From Mycolicibacterium sp. HK-90 (GTDB lineage Bacteria; Actinomycetota; Actinomycetes; Mycobacteriales; Mycobacteriaceae), in the NCBI RefSeq assembly GCF_030486405.1, contig NZ_CP129613.1, positions 4,216,001-4,280,000 on the forward strand: a DNA stretch of 64,000 nucleotides, given 5' to 3'. Positions 34,584 through 43,256 of the stretch are shown here, in pieces. Made by a program: the position numbers and the translations under genes. The first letter of the stretch is position 1; each line of letters opens with the position of its first letter. The notes beneath the pieces are model-generated. The model was given only the letters and a program-made list of their open reading frames with translations. It ran no database searches and was not told the origin of the DNA.

Positions 34584-34604
34584 AGCACAGCAAGACTGTC
34601 AGCC

Positions 34605-35777
34605 ATGACCGCGACATTCCGGAGCTCGCGCACCGGGCACCGAGCGTGGATCGAGGAGACCGACGGCTCACTCGACGACTTGCGCGACCAGGTGTCCCGC
34701 ACCACCGACGCCACCGAATACCCTCTCGCCGCTGACATTCGGCACAACGTCCCGGTGTACTCGGCCGCGACGCTCGCCGACGCCGACCGCCGGGAACTTC
34801 AGGCTGAGCTGATCCGTGCGCTGGCCGACGGCCCGGGCGTCGTGATTTTCGAAGGAGCCTTCGAGGATGCCGTCGTCGACCGCGCCAGCGCAGCGTTCGT
34901 CGCACTGATCGACGCCCAGCGCGCCGAGGGCGCCGCCGCCGGTGACCATTTCGGTAAGGCCGGCGCCAACGACCGCATCTGGAATGCCGCGCAGAAGCTG
35001 GCCATGCACTCCCCCGGCGTGTACGCCGACTACTACGCCAACGAAGCCCTCGCCGTCGTCTCCCAGGCCTGGCTGGGCCCGCGCTACCAGGTCACCTCGC
35101 AGGTCAATGTCGTCAATCCCGGTGGCGCCGCGCAAGTTCCGCACCGCGACTATCACCTCGGTTTCGTCACCCCGGATCAGCTGGCGCACTACCCCGCGCA
35201 TCTGCACCGGCTGTCGCCCGCGCTCACGTTGCAGGGCGCGGTTGCGCACTGTGACATGCCGCCGGCCAGCGGCCCGACCATGTTGCTGCCGTACTCGCAG
35301 ACATTCGAGGCCGGGTACATCGCGTTCTACCGGCCCGAGTTCATCGAGTTCTTCGCCGCTCACCAGGTTCAGGTGCCGCTGAGCAAGGGCGATGCGGTGT
35401 TCTTCAATCCCGCGCTCTACCACGGGGCAGGCACCAACACGTCGGCCGACATCCGGCGGATGGCCAACCTGCTTCAGATCTCGTCGCCCTTCGGCCGCGC
35501 GATGGAAGCACTGGACCGCACCGCCATGGTCCGCGCCGTGTACCCCGCGCTGCTGGCGATGAAGGCCGCGGGCCGGACCGAGCGCGAGCTGACCAACGCC
35601 GTCAACGCCACCGCCGAGGGCTACGCGTTCCCGACGAATCTCGACAAAGACCAACCGATCGGCAGCCTGGCCCCACCCAGCCAGGTCGACACCGTACTGG
35701 CCGCGCTGGCCGACGACTTGCCCCCTGAAGAACTCGACACCATCCTCGATCAGCAGCAAGAACGGAGAATCCCATGA
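34605..35777 (+). CDS. Phytanoyl-CoA dioxygenase (PhyH)-family Fe(II)/2-oxoglutarate oxygenase
   Basis: 390 residues. The iron site is visible as His180-x-Asp182 (QVPHRDYHLGF) and His273 (ALYHGAGTN), with Arg284/285 (ADIRRMANLL) positioned to bind the 2-oxoglutarate carboxylate. The family hydroxylates or oxidatively cleaves diverse small molecules and not only acyl-CoA. Here it heads an operon of sugar/cyclitol enzymes, coupled to the next gene by a 4-bp overlap. That context suggests a sugar, cyclitol or ether as substrate, for example oxidative removal of an O-methyl group; this is inference only. No signal peptide. Confidence 0.85.
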   Translation: MTATFRSSRTGHRAWIEETDGSLDDLRDQVSRTTDATEYPLAADIRHNVPVYSAATLADADRRELQAELIRALADGPGVVIFEGAFEDAVVDRASAAFVALIDAQRAEGAAAGDHFGKAGANDRIWNAAQKLAMHSPGVYADYYANEALAVVSQAWLGPRYQVTSQVNVVNPGGAAQVPHRDYHLGFVTPDQLAHYPAHLHRLSPALTLQGAVAHCDMPPASGPTMLLPYSQTFEAGYIAFYRPEFIEFFAAHQVQVPLSKGDAVFFNPALYHGAGTNTSADIRRMANLLQISSPFGRAMEALDRTAMVRAVYPALLAMKAAGRTERELTNAVNATAEGYAFPTNLDKDQPIGSLAPPSQVDTVLAALADDLPPEELDTILDQQQERRIP

Positions 35778-36781
35778 CCACGCTCGGCGTTATCGGACTG
35801 GGCCGCATCGGCGCGTTCCACACCGAAACCCTTTCCGCACTCGATAGTTTGGACGGACTGGTGGTCACCGACGAGCGCGCCGACGTCGCTGCGGCGGTGG
35901 CCGCCAAGCACGGGGCCAAAGCCGTCGACACCGTCGAAGACCTGTTGTCCTCGGGAGTGGACGGCGTGGTGGTGGCCGCCGCCACCCCGGCCCACGCCGA
36001 GTTGACCCTGGCTGCTGTCGAACGCGGTATTCCGACCTTCTGTGAGAAGCCGATCGCGTCCACCGCGGTGGAGAGCGCGCGGGTGGCCGCGGCCATCGCG
36101 CGGTCCGGGGTCCCCGTGCAGGTCGGATACCAGCGCCGCTTCGACGCCGCCTTCGCCGCCGCCAAGCGGGCGGTGGACGACGGTTCGCTGGGCATCCTGC
36201 ACACGGTGCGCAGCACCACGATGGATCCCGCTCCCCCGCCACTGGACTACATCAAGGGTTCGGGCGGCATCTTCCGCGACTGCGCCGTACACGATTTCGA
36301 CATCATCCGCTGGATCACCGGGCAGAACGCGGTCGAGGTGTACGCCACCGGAAGCGTCCAGGGCGACCCCCTGTTCGCCGAATACGGCGACGTGGACACC
36401 GCTGCAGTGATCGTGCGGTTCGACGGGGGCGCGCTGGGCGTCGTCTCGAATGCGCGTTACAACGCCCGCGGGTACGACTGCCGGCTTGAGGTACACGGGT
36501 TCGACGACAGTGTGGCCGCTGGCTGGGACCAGGGAGTCCCGGTGCGCAATGTGGACCCCGCGAACACATTTCCGTCCGGTCCCGCACACAACTTCTTCAT
36601 GGACCGGTTCACCGAGGCGTTCCGCACCGAGCTGGCCGGCTTCGTCGAGGTGGCCAAGGGCGCGCCGGTCACCGGCGCGACAGTTGCCGACGCCGTCGAG
36701 GTGGCCTGGCTGGCCGAGGCCGCGACCGAGTCACTGCGCCGGGGCGCCCCGGTTCGCATCGAGGAGGTTCGCAACGCATGA
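35774..36781 (+). CDS. Inositol 2-dehydrogenase-like Gfo/Idh/MocA oxidoreductase
   Basis: 335 residues. The N-terminal Rossmann fold reads VIGLGRIGAFH; the catalytic Lys92 lies in FCEKPIA, and Asp169/His173 in RDCAVHDFDIIRW. This Lys-Asp-His set is the IolG pattern. It could oxidise an inositol isomer or a related polyol with NAD. It overlaps both neighbours by 4 bp (ATGA), so the whole PhyH-to-Gfo/Idh stretch is translationally coupled. A second and better IolG candidate is at 54618. Confidence 0.88.
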   Translation: MTTLGVIGLGRIGAFHTETLSALDSLDGLVVTDERADVAAAVAAKHGAKAVDTVEDLLSSGVDGVVVAAATPAHAELTLAAVERGIPTFCEKPIASTAVESARVAAAIARSGVPVQVGYQRRFDAAFAAAKRAVDDGSLGILHTVRSTTMDPAPPPLDYIKGSGGIFRDCAVHDFDIIRWITGQNAVEVYATGSVQGDPLFAEYGDVDTAAVIVRFDGGALGVVSNARYNARGYDCRLEVHGFDDSVAAGWDQGVPVRNVDPANTFPSGPAHNFFMDRFTEAFRTELAGFVEVAKGAPVTGATVADAVEVAWLAEAATESLRRGAPVRIEEVRNA

Positions 36782-37650
36782 GCACCACGATCAAGATCGC
36801 CGGAGCGCCGATCTCGTGGGGCGTGTGCGAGGTTCCCGGCTGGGGTTACCAGCTCGACCCCGAACGGGTGCTGACCGAGATGCACCGGGCGGGGCTGTCC
36901 GCCACCGAGCTGGGTCCGGACGGCTTCCTTCCTGCGGATAGCACCGCGCTCACTGATGTTCTTGCCGCACATCAGCTCTCATGCGTCGGCGGGTTCGTGC
37001 CCGTGGTGTTGCACGATGCCGGCCACGACCCGGCCGAGGATCTCGCCGGGCCGCTCAGCTCGCTTCGCGCCGCGGGCGCCGGTGTGGTGGTACTGGCAGC
37101 GGCCGCCGGGGCCGACGGCTACGACTCGCGGCCCGAGCTCGATGACGACCAGTGGGCGACGCTGCTGGCCAACCTCGACCGACTCTCCGGAATCGCGTCC
37201 GAGGCGGGCCTGTTGGCAGTGCTGCACCCCCACGTCGGCACGATGGTCGAAACCCGCGACGATGTGGACCGGGTGCTCGCCGGCTCGACGATCCCGCTGT
37301 GCCTGGACACCGGCCATCTGCTGATCGGCGGCACCGACCCCCTGGAGCTGGCCAAGGCCGTCCCGCACCGCATCAAGCACACTCATCTGAAGGACGTGGA
37401 CGCTGCGTTGGCCGCCAAGGTGCAATCCGGCGACATCACCTATACCGATGCGGTGCGCGCCGGCATGTACACGCCGTTGGGTACCGGTGACATCGACATC
37501 TCGGGAGTTGTCTCGGTACTGCGGGACAACGGATTCGACGGCTGGTTCGTGATGGAGCAGGACACCATCCTGGACGGCGCACCGGCCGGCGACGGTCCGC
37601 TCGCCGACGTCCGCACGAGTGTCGCGTACCTCAAATCTGTGACCTCGTGA
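36778..37650 (+). CDS. IolE-like sugar isomerase/dehydratase (TIM barrel)
   Basis: 290 residues of the AP-endonuclease-2/xylose-isomerase-like TIM barrel. The start IAGAPISWGVCEVPGWGYQ resembles inosose dehydratases (IolE). The metal-binding region shows CLDTGHLLIGGTDP and IKHTHLKDVD; the family uses Glu/Asp/His around a divalent metal. It overlaps the genes on both sides by 4 bp. The pairing with an IolG-like enzyme suggests dehydration of a keto-cyclitol, parallel to but separate from the IolE at 50105. Confidence 0.82.
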   Translation: MSTTIKIAGAPISWGVCEVPGWGYQLDPERVLTEMHRAGLSATELGPDGFLPADSTALTDVLAAHQLSCVGGFVPVVLHDAGHDPAEDLAGPLSSLRAAGAGVVVLAAAAGADGYDSRPELDDDQWATLLANLDRLSGIASEAGLLAVLHPHVGTMVETRDDVDRVLAGSTIPLCLDTGHLLIGGTDPLELAKAVPHRIKHTHLKDVDAALAAKVQSGDITYTDAVRAGMYTPLGTGDIDISGVVSVLRDNGFDGWFVMEQDTILDGAPAGDGPLADVRTSVAYLKSVTS

Positions 37651-38639
37651 CCGGACTGCGCATCGGTGTTCTCGGCGGGTCCCGGATCGCCGAGAAGGCG
37701 ATCGTGGGGCCCGCGCAGGAACTGGGTCATCGACTGGTGGCGGTCGCCGCGCGGGATCCTCGGCGCGCGGCCGCTTTCGCATCCAAGTACGGGGTGGAAC
37801 GCGCCGTGGATTCGTACACCGAGGTGATCGACGACCCGGACGTGGATGTGGTCTACAACCCCCTGGCCAACGGATTGCACGCACCCTGGAATCTGGCGGC
37901 GATCGCGGCCGGGAAGCCGGTGCTCAGCGAAAAACCGTTTGCCCGCAATAGATCCGAGGCCGCCACGGTAGCCCGAGCGGCTGAGTCCGCCGGTGTCACT
38001 GTGCTCGAGGGGTTCCACTACTTCTTCCACCCGGTGACGCAGCGCGCATTCAAGCTGGCCGCCGGCGGTGAGATCGGCCGGCTCACCCGGATCGAGGTGC
38101 GGATGGCGATGCCCACCCCTGACGACGATGACCCACGCTGGTCCCTGGAACTGGCCGGCGGGGCCCTGATGGACCTCGGCTGCTACGGCATGCACGTCCT
38201 GCGGTCGTTGGGCCGCCTGGACGTCGACGGGCTCGGCGGCGCCCCGTCGATCACCTCCGCCCAGGCTCGGCAGCACTCGCCCGGTGTGGACGCGACGTGT
38301 GACGTGGAGTTCGAATTCCCCGGTGGCGCCACCGCGCTCAGCGCCAATTCGATGGTGGCTCCGGACTATTCGTTCACGCTACGGATCACCGGTGAAGACG
38401 GTGAGCTGCTGGTTCACGACTTCATCCGGCCCAACGACGACGATCGGATCACGGTGCGGACCACCTCCGGTGAACGCGTCGAGCGACTTGGTATCCGGGC
38501 CAGCTATACGTACCAGCTGGAAGCGTTCGCCGACCATGTCCAGAACGGCGCGACGCTGCCGTTCGGCCCGGCCGACGCAGTGACCAACATGGCGTACGTC
38601 GACGCCGCGTACCGTGCTGCGGGATTGCAGCCCCGGTAG
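37647..38639 (+). CDS. Gfo/Idh/MocA oxidoreductase (dihydrodiol dehydrogenase-like)
   Basis: 330 residues starting at a GTG that overlaps the previous stop by 4 bp. Rossmann segment VLGGSRIAEKAIV, catalytic Lys96 in SEKPFAR, and GALMDLGCYGMHVLR, whose D-x-G-x-Y-x-x-H set is typical of the dimeric-dihydrodiol-dehydrogenase/glucose-fructose-oxidoreductase branch. It therefore differs from the IolG-type enzyme two genes upstream. Role in this pathway unknown; a second oxidation or reduction step is likely. Confidence 0.85.
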   Translation: MTGLRIGVLGGSRIAEKAIVGPAQELGHRLVAVAARDPRRAAAFASKYGVERAVDSYTEVIDDPDVDVVYNPLANGLHAPWNLAAIAAGKPVLSEKPFARNRSEAATVARAAESAGVTVLEGFHYFFHPVTQRAFKLAAGGEIGRLTRIEVRMAMPTPDDDDPRWSLELAGGALMDLGCYGMHVLRSLGRLDVDGLGGAPSITSAQARQHSPGVDATCDVEFEFPGGATALSANSMVAPDYSFTLRITGEDGELLVHDFIRPNDDDRITVRTTSGERVERLGIRASYTYQLEAFADHVQNGATLPFGPADAVTNMAYVDAAYRAAGLQPR

Positions 38640-38660
38640 CCCGCCTCGAGGAGAAGGACG

Positions 38661-39437
38661 ATGACCCAGACATTCGAACTGGCCGTGTGTGCCGAGATGG
38701 TCTTCACCGACCTCGACATCGTCGAGCGTGCCCGGCGAATCTCCGAGCTCGGCTTCGCCGTGGAGATCTGGAGCTTCACCGACAAAGATCTCGACGCGCT
38801 GGCCGCAACCGGCGCGCGGTTCTCGTCGATGACCGGATATCTGCACGGTGACCTCTACGATGCCGACGGCGCCCGCGAAGTGGTCCGGACCGCTGAGGCC
38901 GCGATCAAAGCAGCGGCAGTCCTCGGCGTTCCGCGACTCGTCGTGCATCCCGGCGAGTTGGTCGACGGGCAGGCAGCCCGGCCGCAGTACCGGGCCACCG
39001 GCGACATGTGGCTGTCCGCGCTGCGTGGGCTCGAAGCCCTCGGCGAACTCGGCGCCGATGCCGGCGTGACATTCTGCCTGGAGAACCTCAACACGATCGT
39101 CGACCACCCCGGCGTTCCGCTGGCCCGCGCCAAGGACACGCTGGCGCTCGTCGAGGCCGTCGATCATCCCAACGTCAAGATGATGCTCGACCTGTATCAC
39201 GCCCAGATCGGCGAGGGAAACCTCGTCGAGCTGGTGCGCCGGGCCGGGTCGGCGATCGGCGAGATCCAGGTCGCCGACGTGCCGGGCCGCTGCGAACCCG
39301 GCACCGGCGAGATCCACTACCCCGCGGTGGCAAAGGCGTTGCGGGACAGCGGCTATACCGGACCGGTGGGCATGGAGGCATACGCTGCCGGTGACAGTGT
39401 CGCCGCGCTTGAGGCCTTCCGCGCCGCATTCTCCTGA
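38661..39437 (+). CDS. Hydroxypyruvate isomerase-like TIM barrel
   Basis: 258 residues after a strong GAGGAGAAGG. Signatures of the Hyi group: FCLENLNT, MMLDLYHAQIGEGNL, EIQVADVPGRCEPGTGEI and a late GMEAYAAG. Hyi interconverts hydroxypyruvate and tartronate semialdehyde; relatives act on other small keto acids or sugars. Last gene of the dioxygenase operon, 21 bp after its neighbour, and 39 bp before the IS30 element. Confidence 0.88.
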   Translation: MTQTFELAVCAEMVFTDLDIVERARRISELGFAVEIWSFTDKDLDALAATGARFSSMTGYLHGDLYDADGAREVVRTAEAAIKAAAVLGVPRLVVHPGELVDGQAARPQYRATGDMWLSALRGLEALGELGADAGVTFCLENLNTIVDHPGVPLARAKDTLALVEAVDHPNVKMMLDLYHAQIGEGNLVELVRRAGSAIGEIQVADVPGRCEPGTGEIHYPAVAKALRDSGYTGPVGMEAYAAGDSVAALEAFRAAFS

Positions 39438-39475
39438 GCCGCCGAAACTACGCATTGTGACGGAATTCGGCACTT

Positions 39476-40797
39476 GGGTTCAAGGCGTCTATGCAACAGC
39501 GGGTGGTTTGAACGGGTTGGACAGTAGCGCGTCGAGGGTTTCGGCGGGTGTTTTCCAGCCCAGCGTCTTGCGTGGGCGGTTATTGAGCTTGGCGGCAACG
39601 TAGTCGAGGTAGTCGGCTGGAAACACCGAGAGGTCGGCGCCTTTGGCAAAGTACTGGCGCAGCAGACCGTTGGTGTTCTCGTTGGTGCCGCGCTGCCACG
39701 GAGAGTGTGGATCGCAGAAGTAGATGTCCAATTCGGCGGCCTTGGCGATGGCCGCGTGGTTGGCCATTTCCTTGCCCTGGTCCCAGGTCAGAGTGCGGCG
39801 CAGGATCGCTGGCAGCTGAGCCATCTTGGCCACGATCGCGTCCTGAACGGCTTCGGCGGTGTGTCCGTCGGGCAGATGCAGCAGCATCACAAAGCGGGAG
39901 GTCCGTTCGACGACGGTGCCGATCGCCGACCCCGAAACGGTGCTGCCCAGGATGAGATCGCCCTCCCAGTGCCCGGGTATCGCGCGGTCGGCGGCCTCGG
40001 CGGGGCGCTCGCTGATGTTGACCATGTCGCGGATGCGTCCGCGGCGCTCATCGGGGCGTCGTTGAGGCTGGCGCAGCGCCCGCCCGGTACGCAGGCAGGT
40101 GTGCAACTCACGGCGCAGACTGCCCTTGCCCTGCAAGTAGATTGACCGATAGATGGTCTCAGGGGACACCCGCATCTCCGCATCGTCGGGAAAGTCCAAC
40201 GGTAACCGCTTGGCGATCTGCTCGGGACTGTGCTCATCGAGCAGCCTGGCCTGCACCTCATCGTGCAACGCGGTATTGCATGCCAGCTTTCCCCGTTGCG
40301 GGCGGCGCGCCCGCTCATCGGAGCGGGACTGCGCCACCATCGCGTCGTAGCGGACTCGTGCGTTCTTGCCGCTCTGCCGCGCCCCGAACGCCTCCTTGCG
40401 CCGATATCCGGACTTGCGTCCGTCGTTGTGGTTGACACCGTTGGTGTCGAGTTCGTACTTGATTGTCGAGGCAGGCCGGCCCAGCCGCTTGCCAATCGAA
40501 TTCAGTGACTCGTTGGCGTTGACCCCCACCTCGATCTGGATACGGTCAGCCAGCGTCAGCCGCGGCCGAGGTCCCGACGCCGAGGGCGTGCGCAGTTGAG
40601 GATTCACCCCGCCAGCGTTGGCGAACCAGTTAACTCCAGTAGTGCGCGACACGCCGATTGCCGCTGCGGCCTCGCCAGGGCTGCAACCCCAGCTGACATG
40701 ACACCAGAATTCACGAACTACAGACGACAACGGTGGACGTGGCACAGCAGCTCACTCCAATCAGAATCAGCTGCTGTTGCATCGACGCTTAGAAACC
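39476..40797. mobile_element. IS30-family insertion sequence
   Basis: About 1.32 kb bounded by imperfect inverted repeats. The conserved core GCGTCTATGCAACAGC (39485-39500) faces GCGTCGATGCAACAGC (inverted, 40773-40788), 15 of 16 identical. Weaker matching continues outward for 9 bp (20 of 25 in all). The left repeat overlaps the transposase stop codon. No clear target duplication was found. It sits between the dioxygenase operon and the Ddn-type gene, without breaking a visible gene. Confidence 0.85.
39489..40745 (-). CDS. IS30-family transposase
   Basis: 418 residues from a GTG (40745). An N-terminal helix-turn-helix (SPGEAAAAIGVSRTTGVNWF) and a second one (LTLADRIQIEVG, SLNSIGKRLGRPASTI) precede the DDE domain: Asp in HWEGDLILG, Asp in TWDQGKEMANH and Glu in GTNENTNGLLRQ. 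This is the D-D-E layout of IS30, with the usual ending LNNRPRKTLGWKTP. The frame is intact, so it may be active. Confidence 0.95.
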   Translation of the reverse strand: MPRPPLSSVVREFWCHVSWGCSPGEAAAAIGVSRTTGVNWFANAGGVNPQLRTPSASGPRPRLTLADRIQIEVGVNANESLNSIGKRLGRPASTIKYELDTNGVNHNDGRKSGYRRKEAFGARQSGKNARVRYDAMVAQSRSDERARRPQRGKLACNTALHDEVQARLLDEHSPEQIAKRLPLDFPDDAEMRVSPETIYRSIYLQGKGSLRRELHTCLRTGRALRQPQRRPDERRGRIRDMVNISERPAEAADRAIPGHWEGDLILGSTVSGSAIGTVVERTSRFVMLLHLPDGHTAEAVQDAIVAKMAQLPAILRRTLTWDQGKEMANHAAIAKAAELDIYFCDPHSPWQRGTNENTNGLLRQYFAKGADLSVFPADYLDYVAAKLNNRPRKTLGWKTPAETLDALLSNPFKPPAVA

Positions 40798-40857
40798 GCC
40801 GCACGAAACCCGCCACAAAGCGTACTTTCAGCGCGGCTGGTTGCGCACAATGGCGGA

Positions 40858-41367
40858 ATGCCCGAGACAACCTTCCCGCACGGCAAATGGGGGCGGGACG
40901 ACGTCTCGCCGTTGTTCAAGCCGGTGTTCTCGTTCGCCGCATCCCCGCTCGGCTCCATGGTGATCCGCGCGATCGTGCCCCTCGACCGGCGCGTCGTCCA
41001 CCGCACCAAAGGCCGCCTCTCGTTGTTCGGGCCGCTGTCGATGCCCGAACTGCTGTTGACCACGACCGGTCGAAAATCGGGCCAACCGCGCACCTCCGTG
41101 CTCAGCTATGTCCACGAGGGCGACCGGCTACTGGTGATGGGCAGCAACTTCGGCCAGCAGCACCATCCGTCATGGTCGACCAACCTCGTCGCCGACCCAC
41201 AAGCGTCGATATCGATGGCAGGCCAGGACATTCCGGTGAACGCGACGCTGCTCACCGATGGTGAACGCGATGCGGCTCTCCAGCGGTTCCTGGCCTACCC
41301 GATGTACCGGGCCTACCAGACCCGCACCGATCGTGATCTGCGGGTGTTCGCGTTGACGCGCAGATGA
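40858..41367 (+). CDS. Deazaflavin (F420)-dependent nitroreductase-family protein (Ddn-like)
   Basis: 169 residues from the ATG at 40858. The family core is clear: LLTTTGRKSGQPRTSVLSY, then GDRLLVMGSNFGQQHHPSWS and NLVADPQASI. Members use reduced F420 to reduce quinones or nitro compounds; many mycobacterial paralogues have no known substrate. It is convergent with the ABC ATPase gene (8 bp apart) and 60 bp from the right end of the IS30 element. Confidence 0.9.
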   Translation: MPETTFPHGKWGRDDVSPLFKPVFSFAASPLGSMVIRAIVPLDRRVVHRTKGRLSLFGPLSMPELLLTTTGRKSGQPRTSVLSYVHEGDRLLVMGSNFGQQHHPSWSTNLVADPQASISMAGQDIPVNATLLTDGERDAALQRFLAYPMYRAYQTRTDRDLRVFALTRR

Positions 41368-41375
41368 CTCAGCGA

Positions 41376-42191
41376 TCAACGGCGCAGTTCGTGGCTGAGC
41401 GCCTCGAGCTCGTTACCGCCGGCCATCTCCTGGGTCAGGGTTTCCAGCGAGATCTCGCCGTAAGTGCAGTCCAGCTTCTGCCGCCCACGGTTCAGCAGCA
41501 CGAAGTGGTCACCGACCATGTGCGCGTGGTGCGGGTTGTGGGTGATGAAGATGACCCCGAACCCCTGTTCCTTCGCCGCGGTGATGTAGCGCAGCACCAT
41601 CCCGGACTGCTTGACGCCGAGAGCCGCCGTCGGCTCGTCGAGGATCAGCACCCGGGCGCCGAAGAAGATCGCCCGCGCGATCGCCACACACTGCCGCTGC
41701 CCGCCTGACAGCGAGCCGATCGGCGCGTCGACATCGGGCAGGTCGATACCCATCTTGTGTAGCTCGGAAATGGTGGTCGCGCGCATCGCGGAAATGTCGA
41801 GCGATGGCAGGATGCCCTTCTTGCGCAACTCGTTTCCGAGAAAGAAGTTGCGCCACACGGGCATCAACGAGACCACCGCGAGGTCCTGGTACACAGTGGC
41901 GATGCCGGCCTTGAGCGAGGCCTTGGGCGAGTCGAACACGGTGGGCGTGCCGTCGATCAGCAACTCCCCTTCCGTCGGCTTGTGCAGCCCGGCGATGATC
42001 TTGATCAACGTGGACTTGCCCGCGCCGTTGTCGCCGAGCACGCCGGTCACCTCGCCGGCACCGACCCGCAGGTTGATGTCCTTGAGCGCGATGATGTTCC
42101 CGTAGCTCTTGCCGACGTGTTTGAGTTCGACCAGCGGCACCGCGCCGCCCGACGGGGTCTCCGCGATCGGGGCTTCAGCAGTTGTGCTCAT
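41376..42191 (-). CDS. Sugar ABC transporter ATP-binding protein
   Basis: 271 residues with one nucleotide-binding domain: Walker A GDNGAGKST, Q-loop in TVYQDLAVV, signature LSGGQRQ and Walker B VLILDEPTAAL. It is about half the size of the usual RbsA/MglA/XylG two-domain protein of this importer class, so it would work as a dimer. It lies 4 bp after the permease gene and completes the ABC operon. Confidence 0.93.
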   Translation of the reverse strand: MSTTAEAPIAETPSGGAVPLVELKHVGKSYGNIIALKDINLRVGAGEVTGVLGDNGAGKSTLIKIIAGLHKPTEGELLIDGTPTVFDSPKASLKAGIATVYQDLAVVSLMPVWRNFFLGNELRKKGILPSLDISAMRATTISELHKMGIDLPDVDAPIGSLSGGQRQCVAIARAIFFGARVLILDEPTAALGVKQSGMVLRYITAAKEQGFGVIFITHNPHHAHMVGDHFVLLNRGRQKLDCTYGEISLETLTQEMAGGNELEALSHELRR

Positions 42192-42195
42192 CTAC

Positions 42196-43254
42196 TCACC
42201 TTTTCGCTGCGTAGTTACGGACGACGTTGTTGGCGATCACCGCGAACAGCAGCATCCCGCCGAGGAAGAACTTGAACCAGTCCGGGTTCCACCCGGCGTA
42301 GACGATGCCCTGGTTGGTCATGCCGAAGATGAAGGCACCGATCAGCGTGCCGACCGCGGTGCCGTAGCCACCGGTGAGCAGGCACCCACCGACCACCGCG
42401 GCGATGATGTAGAAGAACTCGTTGCCGATGCCCTGCCCGGATTGCACGGTGTTGAACGCGAACAACAGGTGCATGCCGACGAACCAGGCGCAGAAGCTGA
42501 CCACCATGAACAGGCCGATCTTCACCTTCATGACCGGAACACCCACGGCGCGGGCGCTGTCCTGGTTACCTCCGACGGCGAAGATCCAGTTTCCGATCCG
42601 GGTTTTGAACAGCACGTAGGTGGCGATGACGACGAACAGGATCCACCACACCACGGTGATGCGCACCGACACCCCGAGAATGTTGAACGACGAAGCGAAA
42701 ACGGCTCGGCCGGAATCGAATCCCTCCATGTCCGACACGCTCGGGGTCGCGACCTGGCCGGACAGCAGCTTGGTCACCGCGAGGTTGATGCCGGCGAGCA
42801 TGAAGAACGAACTGAGGGTGATCAGGAACGACGGGATCTTGGTCTTCATGACCATGTAGCCGTTGAAGAAGCCGACCGCCAGCGCCATCACCAGCGCCAG
42901 GACGGCGCCCGTCCAGAGATTCAGGTGCAGGTTGTACGACAGCATCGAGGCGGCCAGCGACGCCGTGGTGACAGCGACGCCCGACGACAGGTCGAACTCA
43001 CCGCCGATCATCAGCACGCCCACCCCGACGGCCATGATGCCGATCGTCGAACTGGCATAGAGCACGGTGGCCAGGGCTTCCGGGGTCCGGAAGGGCGGGG
43101 CCACGATCAGGAACAGCACAAAGATGCCGATCGCACCGATCGCCGCACCCATCTCGGGGCGAATCAGCAAGCGCTGCAGCTTGTTCTGTTCCTTGACCCG
43201 CTCGTCGCGGACAACTTTGTGCGTATCGAGGTTGAGGTCTGCCTGGGTACTCAT
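42196..43254 (-). CDS. Sugar ABC transporter permease (RbsC/XylH type)
   Basis: 352 residues starting MSTQADLNLDTHKV. About eight to ten hydrophobic segments, with the class signature GGEFDLSSG and NWIFAVGGNQDSARAVGVPV, as in ribose/inositol-type CUT2 permeases. It pairs with the ATPase (4 bp downstream) and the binding protein (2 bp upstream). Confidence 0.95.
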   Translation of the reverse strand: MSTQADLNLDTHKVVRDERVKEQNKLQRLLIRPEMGAAIGAIGIFVLFLIVAPPFRTPEALATVLYASSTIGIMAVGVGVLMIGGEFDLSSGVAVTTASLAASMLSYNLHLNLWTGAVLALVMALAVGFFNGYMVMKTKIPSFLITLSSFFMLAGINLAVTKLLSGQVATPSVSDMEGFDSGRAVFASSFNILGVSVRITVVWWILFVVIATYVLFKTRIGNWIFAVGGNQDSARAVGVPVMKVKIGLFMVVSFCAWFVGMHLLFAFNTVQSGQGIGNEFFYIIAAVVGGCLLTGGYGTAVGTLIGAFIFGMTNQGIVYAGWNPDWFKFFLGGMLLFAVIANNVVRNYAAKR

Positions 43255-43256
43255 GT

